Source: Sphingobacterium sp. CZ-2
GTDB taxonomy: Bacteria > Bacteroidota > Bacteroidia > Sphingobacteriales > Sphingobacteriaceae
Direction: 5' to 3'
DNA length: 64,000 nt
NCBI RefSeq assembly: GCF_004526235.1
Contig: NZ_CP038159.1
Location: forward strand, 2,728,001-2,792,000
Shown: positions 60,838 to 64,000 of the stretch, in pieces
Layout: every line of letters starts with the position of its first letter
How positions within the stretch are numbered: position 1 is the stretch's first letter
Position numbers and translations under genes: made by a program
Notes under the pieces: generated by a model
Told to the model about the DNA's origin: nothing
The model's input: only the letters and a program-made list of their open reading frames with translations
Databases searched by the model: none

Positions 60838-62082
60838 ATGAATCAAACTATTATGAAGGGCTTATTGCAGACCTTTGAAGAGAAACAACCGGAGATCGTA
60901 TTCGAGTGGAAAGACACGGAAACCGAAGCTGAAGGCTGGGTAGTGATCAATTCTTTACGCGGTGGAGCTGCCGGAGGTGGTACCCGTATGCGTAAAGGCT
61001 TGGACAAGAATGAAGTGGTTTCCTTGGCAAAGACCATGGAAGTTAAATTTACTGTTTCAGGTCCGGCTATTGGCGGTGCCAAATCAGGAATCAATTTTGA
61101 CCCTTCCGACCCTAGAAAACAGGATGTGTTGAACCGTTGGTTCAAGGTGGTGACCCCGCTTTTGAAAAACTATTACGGAACAGGTGGTGACCTGAATATC
61201 GATGAAATCCATGATGTGATTCCGATTACCGAGCAATATGGTCTTTGGCATCCGCAAGAAGGAGTGTTGAATGGGCATTTTGATGTACGTGAGAACGGTA
61301 GAATCCATCAGATCGGTCAATTAAGATACGGTGTTTCCAAAGTCTTGGATGATAGTAGCTTTAGCCCTGATTTAAAACGTAAATACAAGATTGCCGATAT
61401 GATTACCGGTTGGGGAGTATCCGAATCTGTAAAACATTATTACCGTTTATTTGATGGAGAAATCGCTGGCAAACGTGCCATCATCCAAGGATGGGGGAAT
61501 GTAGCCGCTGCCGCAGCCTTTTACCTGAGCAAACTAGGCGTTAAGGTGGTGGGAATTATTGACCGTGTTGGTGGCTTATTGAACCCGGAAGGTTTTACAG
61601 AAGCGGAAATTACGTCCCTTTTCTTAAATAGAGATGGGAATGCGCTTAGGGCAGACCAATTAATTCCTTTCGAAGAGATCAATGATAAAGTTTGGACTAC
61701 TGGGGCAGAAATCTTCATTCCAGCTGCAGCTTCTCGATTGGTATCTAAAGAGCAGATCAATCAGCTGGTTGAAAACGGATTGGAAGTAATCGCTTCTGGA
61801 GCCAATGTCCCTTTTGCCGACCGTGAGATCTTTTATGGTCCGGTGATGGAATATGCCGACAACCATGTGGCTGTTATCCCCGATTTTATTGCCAACTGTG
61901 GTATGGCTCGTGTATTTGCGTTCCTGATGCAACCCAATGTGGAGATTTCGGATGAATCCCTATTTAACGATGTTTCTGAAGTGATTGGAAATGCCTTACA
62001 GAAGATCAAGGAGCAGGGGGGAGATGGAAAGACCCATCTTTCTTCCAGGGCTTACGAATTAGCGTTGAGACAATTAATCTAA
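60838..62082 (+). CDS. Glu/Leu/Phe/Val-type amino-acid dehydrogenase
   Basis: 414 aa. The N-terminal domain has GGAAGGGTRMRKGLDKNEVV and VKFTVSGPAIGGAKSGINFD (catalytic Lys region). The NAD-binding Rossmann part is KRAIIQGWGNVAAAAAFYLS and KVVGIIDRVGG. The enzyme oxidatively deaminates an L-amino acid. The position 12 bp after HPPD suggests it could act on Phe or Tyr, or remove amino groups from the pathway as glutamate; specificity cannot be read with certainty. A terminator follows at 62100. Confidence 0.9.
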   Translation: MNQTIMKGLLQTFEEKQPEIVFEWKDTETEAEGWVVINSLRGGAAGGGTRMRKGLDKNEVVSLAKTMEVKFTVSGPAIGGAKSGINFDPSDPRKQDVLNRWFKVVTPLLKNYYGTGGDLNIDEIHDVIPITEQYGLWHPQEGVLNGHFDVRENGRIHQIGQLRYGVSKVLDDSSFSPDLKRKYKIADMITGWGVSESVKHYYRLFDGEIAGKRAIIQGWGNVAAAAAFYLSKLGVKVVGIIDRVGGLLNPEGFTEAEITSLFLNRDGNALRADQLIPFEEINDKVWTTGAEIFIPAAASRLVSKEQINQLVENGLEVIASGANVPFADREIFYGPVMEYADNHVAVIPDFIANCGMARVFAFLMQPNVEISDESLFNDVSEVIGNALQKIKEQGGDGKTHLSSRAYELALRQLI

Positions 62083-62099
62083 AATTGAAATTGAATAGT

Positions 62100-62128
62100 A
62101 ACAAGGAGGTAAATTTTACCTCCTTGTT
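62100..62128. terminator. Bidirectional terminator between dehydrogenase and NUDIX genes
   Basis: Arms AACAAGGAGGTAAA and TTTACCTCCTTGTT are perfect 14-bp complements around one base. The hairpin overlaps the last codons of the NUDIX gene. It can stop both convergent transcripts. Confidence 0.8.
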
Positions 62129-62502
62129 CGTATATATTCTTCGATCACCGGAAGATCGGCATTCGCCCAATCATACCGGAACAATTCCGTCTGATCAACC
62201 CAAATAACCTGCTCATGTTCCAGCACCTTCAGTTCACCGGCTTTCAATTTACAAACATAAGGATATAAGGTTAGGGAAAAGTCGGGATAATGGTATTCCA
62301 CTTTGGTCAATGCTTGTTCTATCGAAATATCCAAATTGATTTCTTCCTTTACTTCTCGGAGCAGACATTCCTCCAGGCTTTCGCCTTCTTCTTGTTTTCC
62401 ACCCGGAAACTCCCATTTCAACGGTAGTTTCATGGATGCGGATCGTTGACAAATTAATATTTGTTGATCCTTTTCTATTAAAGCGCAAGCTACATGTATC
62501 AT
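62116..62502 (-). CDS. NUDIX hydrolase (MutT-like)
   Basis: 128 aa. The Nudix box runs from WEFPGGKQEEGESLEECLLR into EVKEEINLDI; it fits GX5EX7REUXEE, but the last Gly is Asn. The N-terminus MIHVACALIEKDQQILICQR is of the MutT/8-oxo-dGTPase type. It probably cleans oxidised nucleotides. It lies 55 bp after the DUF3472 gene on the same strand, but a terminator between them suggests separate transcripts. Confidence 0.88.
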   Translation of the reverse strand: MIHVACALIEKDQQILICQRSASMKLPLKWEFPGGKQEEGESLEECLLREVKEEINLDISIEQALTKVEYHYPDFSLTLYPYVCKLKAGELKVLEHEQVIWVDQTELFRYDWANADLPVIEEYIRTRR

Positions 62503-62521
62503 ATAGGTAAATATAATAAAA

Positions 62522-62550
62522 AACTGGCTGCTTTTTTAGGGCAACCAGTT
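62522..62550 (-). terminator. Terminator of the DUF3472 gene
   Basis: On the minus strand AACTGGTTGC, a 9-base loop and GCAGCCAGTT (one mismatch) are followed by TTTTTTA. It is 8 bp after the stop at 62558. Confidence 0.7.
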
Positions 62551-62557
62551 CACATTA

Positions 62558-63937
62558 TTAAGGGAGTTTAGTAAAGTCTATACTGGGCGCTGTTTTCTGA
62601 TTCATATAGCTGAATTTCTTGCCGGGTTCTACATAATCATTGAAGAATCCACAATTCCTCAAAAAGAATCCATTCGCATTGGTACCGCCCATGGCATCAA
62701 CCCTTTGTTGGTTATTGTAGGTGTCGTCTACCGTAAATGTTGCTTCGGATACTTTTAACCAGGTACCTGCAGTTGTCCTAACCCATTGGTTCTGGTAATG
62801 GGCCTGTCTTCCTTGATGACCATAGGAAGGATTGAAATTCTCCAGGAAACTATGGAAACTCCTTAAATAGGTGTTTGTCTTAGGTCTTTTGAAACTGGCA
62901 ATCAAATTCCATTTCTCTGTTTCTGGTGTATAGAACCAAGCCGTATAATCGGTTTTTCCCGTTCCGTCTGGCTCCCCTTTTAAAAGGAATCTATAGGTCG
63001 TTCCAGCTTTCCAATTATATTTCAGGTAACTCTGGCCTCCAGAACCCTCATTTCCAAATTCTCCCGTATATACATCGCTACCTTTTTTGTTCAAAGTAAT
63101 GCGTTGGTCTGCCGGGATGTCGTTCGGGTTATCGGTATTGTAAGGGCTCCAAACCGAAAACAATATCCTACGTTCGGTCGGCGAGTTTACCTGGAATCCG
63201 AAATAACCTTCTGCAAATCCATTGGCCATAAAATAGGACCCTTGGGCATCTTCACCAGTTGGTACCAGCACCTCCGAATAAAAGTAGGAAACACTTTCTG
63301 TGGTCGGAATCGTATATTGTAAATGACAGGAAGGACCTCTTCGAGCCCAATAATAAAAACTTGCCTTATTGGAATAGACCAAACCTGCCGCTGTGGCTGA
63401 ACCAGAAATGGTCATTTCGCTAACTTCGCCAAAATTACTGCCTGATTTCTTGGTTCCTTGCAGATCAATTTTAACGTATCCAGCAGGTACATCAAATTCA
63501 CCAACCATGATCTCCTTCATGGTCGATTCCGTCAAATTGATTTTGACTTTTTTATTGTTAATGCTGATTTCAGCTTCACTGCTTTCCCCACTGTTCAAGG
63601 TTCTTGCATTCAAGGAAAGAACAATTTTACCAGCCGTTTTAAACCGCACATAGGTACTGATGATGCTATTCGCACTGTTCCAGTTTTTTAAACCATTGGG
63701 GTTATGGATGTTTTCTGCATAACCTGATGCCGGGCTTGTCACAAAGGAATTTCCAGCCAATGGAATCTGGAACTTGCTTCCTTGATGGCTGACCGTTGTT
63801 GGTTTCGGATCTTCAACAGGCAAAGGTTTGTTCGGAGCTGGATCTGTTCCTGCCGTGGTTTTCGAACAACTTATACTGCTTATCAAAGCCAAGTGGAAAA
63901 GCATTATTCCAATGAATTTTAAAGGTGTTTTTTTCAT
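62558..63937 (-). CDS. DUF3472/DUF5077-type surface lipoprotein
   Basis: 459 aa. The lipoprotein signal is GIMLFHLALISSISC, then a Pro-rich linker. Residues about 55-180 are a DUF5077-like beta-sandwich (SIISTYVRFKTAGKIVLSLN, YVKIDLQGTKKSGSNFGEVS). Residues about 195-440 are DUF3472-like: ASFYYWARRGPSCHLQYTIP, GYFGFQVNSPTERRILFSVW, TYLRSFHSFLENFNPSYGHQ. These domains occur in secreted proteins linked with glycan use. The function is unknown. The upstream 63 bp to the window edge hold no feature. Confidence 0.85.
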   Translation of the reverse strand: MKKTPLKFIGIMLFHLALISSISCSKTTAGTDPAPNKPLPVEDPKPTTVSHQGSKFQIPLAGNSFVTSPASGYAENIHNPNGLKNWNSANSIISTYVRFKTAGKIVLSLNARTLNSGESSEAEISINNKKVKINLTESTMKEIMVGEFDVPAGYVKIDLQGTKKSGSNFGEVSEMTISGSATAAGLVYSNKASFYYWARRGPSCHLQYTIPTTESVSYFYSEVLVPTGEDAQGSYFMANGFAEGYFGFQVNSPTERRILFSVWSPYNTDNPNDIPADQRITLNKKGSDVYTGEFGNEGSGGQSYLKYNWKAGTTYRFLLKGEPDGTGKTDYTAWFYTPETEKWNLIASFKRPKTNTYLRSFHSFLENFNPSYGHQGRQAHYQNQWVRTTAGTWLKVSEATFTVDDTYNNQQRVDAMGGTNANGFFLRNCGFFNDYVEPGKKFSYMNQKTAPSIDFTKLP

Positions 63938-64000
63938 TATGATGATAATTGGTTTTCAAGTATAGGTAAGTGATTTTGATAAACAAAACAGAAGGGCTAA

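Overview
The window looks like a chromosomal segment of a Bacteroidota member, most likely Sphingobacteriaceae (Sphingobacterium or Pedobacter type). Signs of this are SusC/SusD outer-membrane uptake pairs, an ECF sigma factor beside a FecR-like anti-sigma fragment, an S46 dipeptidyl peptidase, LytS/LytTR signalling genes, OMP_b-brl_3 and DUF5686 outer-membrane proteins, several -7 boxes of the Bacteroidota form TAnnTTTG, and a tmRNA whose tag reads GEENYALAA. The taxonomy is inferred from gene content only.

Layout. 1-13.1 kb: a minus-strand glycan/nutrient uptake locus with two SusC/SusD pairs, a fasciclin-domain lipoprotein and a DUF5007-like lipoprotein between them, and a GH29 alpha-L-fucosidase upstream. 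Two LacI-type palindromes lie ahead of the first susC. 13.2-16.2 kb: FAD oxidoreductase, MFS transporter, small lipoprotein. 16.4-19.5 kb: a decaying patch with a truncated anti-sigma gene, an ECF sigma factor, a possible SUMF1-type C-terminal remnant, and a deletion scar joining a susC 5' end to a susD 3' end. 20.4-22.5 kb: a split HipA toxin-antitoxin operon (hipB, hipS-like, hipT-like) with two upstream operators, next to ssrA (tmRNA). 22.7-24.2 kb: a Lys/Ala/Thr-rich histone-H1-like protein followed by inverted repeats and a 22-bp tandem array. 24.2-26.6 kb: hisG-hisD with a His-rich leader peptide. 26.7-35.8 kb: DUF5686 protein, pckA-fbp gluconeogenesis pair, a secreted DUF6265/YciI-like protein, an S46 peptidase. 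35.8-41.0 kb: an outer-membrane barrel divergent from a kinase-regulator-kinase LytS/LytTR cluster whose regulator has an in-frame amber stop. 41.1-49.3 kb: ClC-type channel, palindromic repeat array, three-gene RND efflux pump. 49.4-54.3 kb: TauE/SafE permease, small membrane protein, thioredoxin, truncated haemoglobin with an Rrf2 regulator, GNAT protein, acyl-CoA synthetase. 54.5-62.1 kb: a phenylalanine/tyrosine catabolism block (aromatic hydroxylase, flavin reductase-like protein, FAH-family hydrolase, homogentisate dioxygenase, HPPD, amino-acid dehydrogenase). 62.1-64 kb: NUDIX hydrolase and a DUF3472 lipoprotein.

How parts work together. The Sus pairs would bind and import a ligand released in part by the fucosidase. 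The aromatic block covers Phe to Tyr, 4-hydroxyphenylpyruvate to homogentisate, ring cleavage and later hydrolysis. pckA and fbp are the two dedicated gluconeogenic steps, useful for growth on amino acids. Three dispersed arrays of a CGTCATTGCGAGGA-type palindromic repeat sit at gene ends, and one contains a second repeat family nested inside it.
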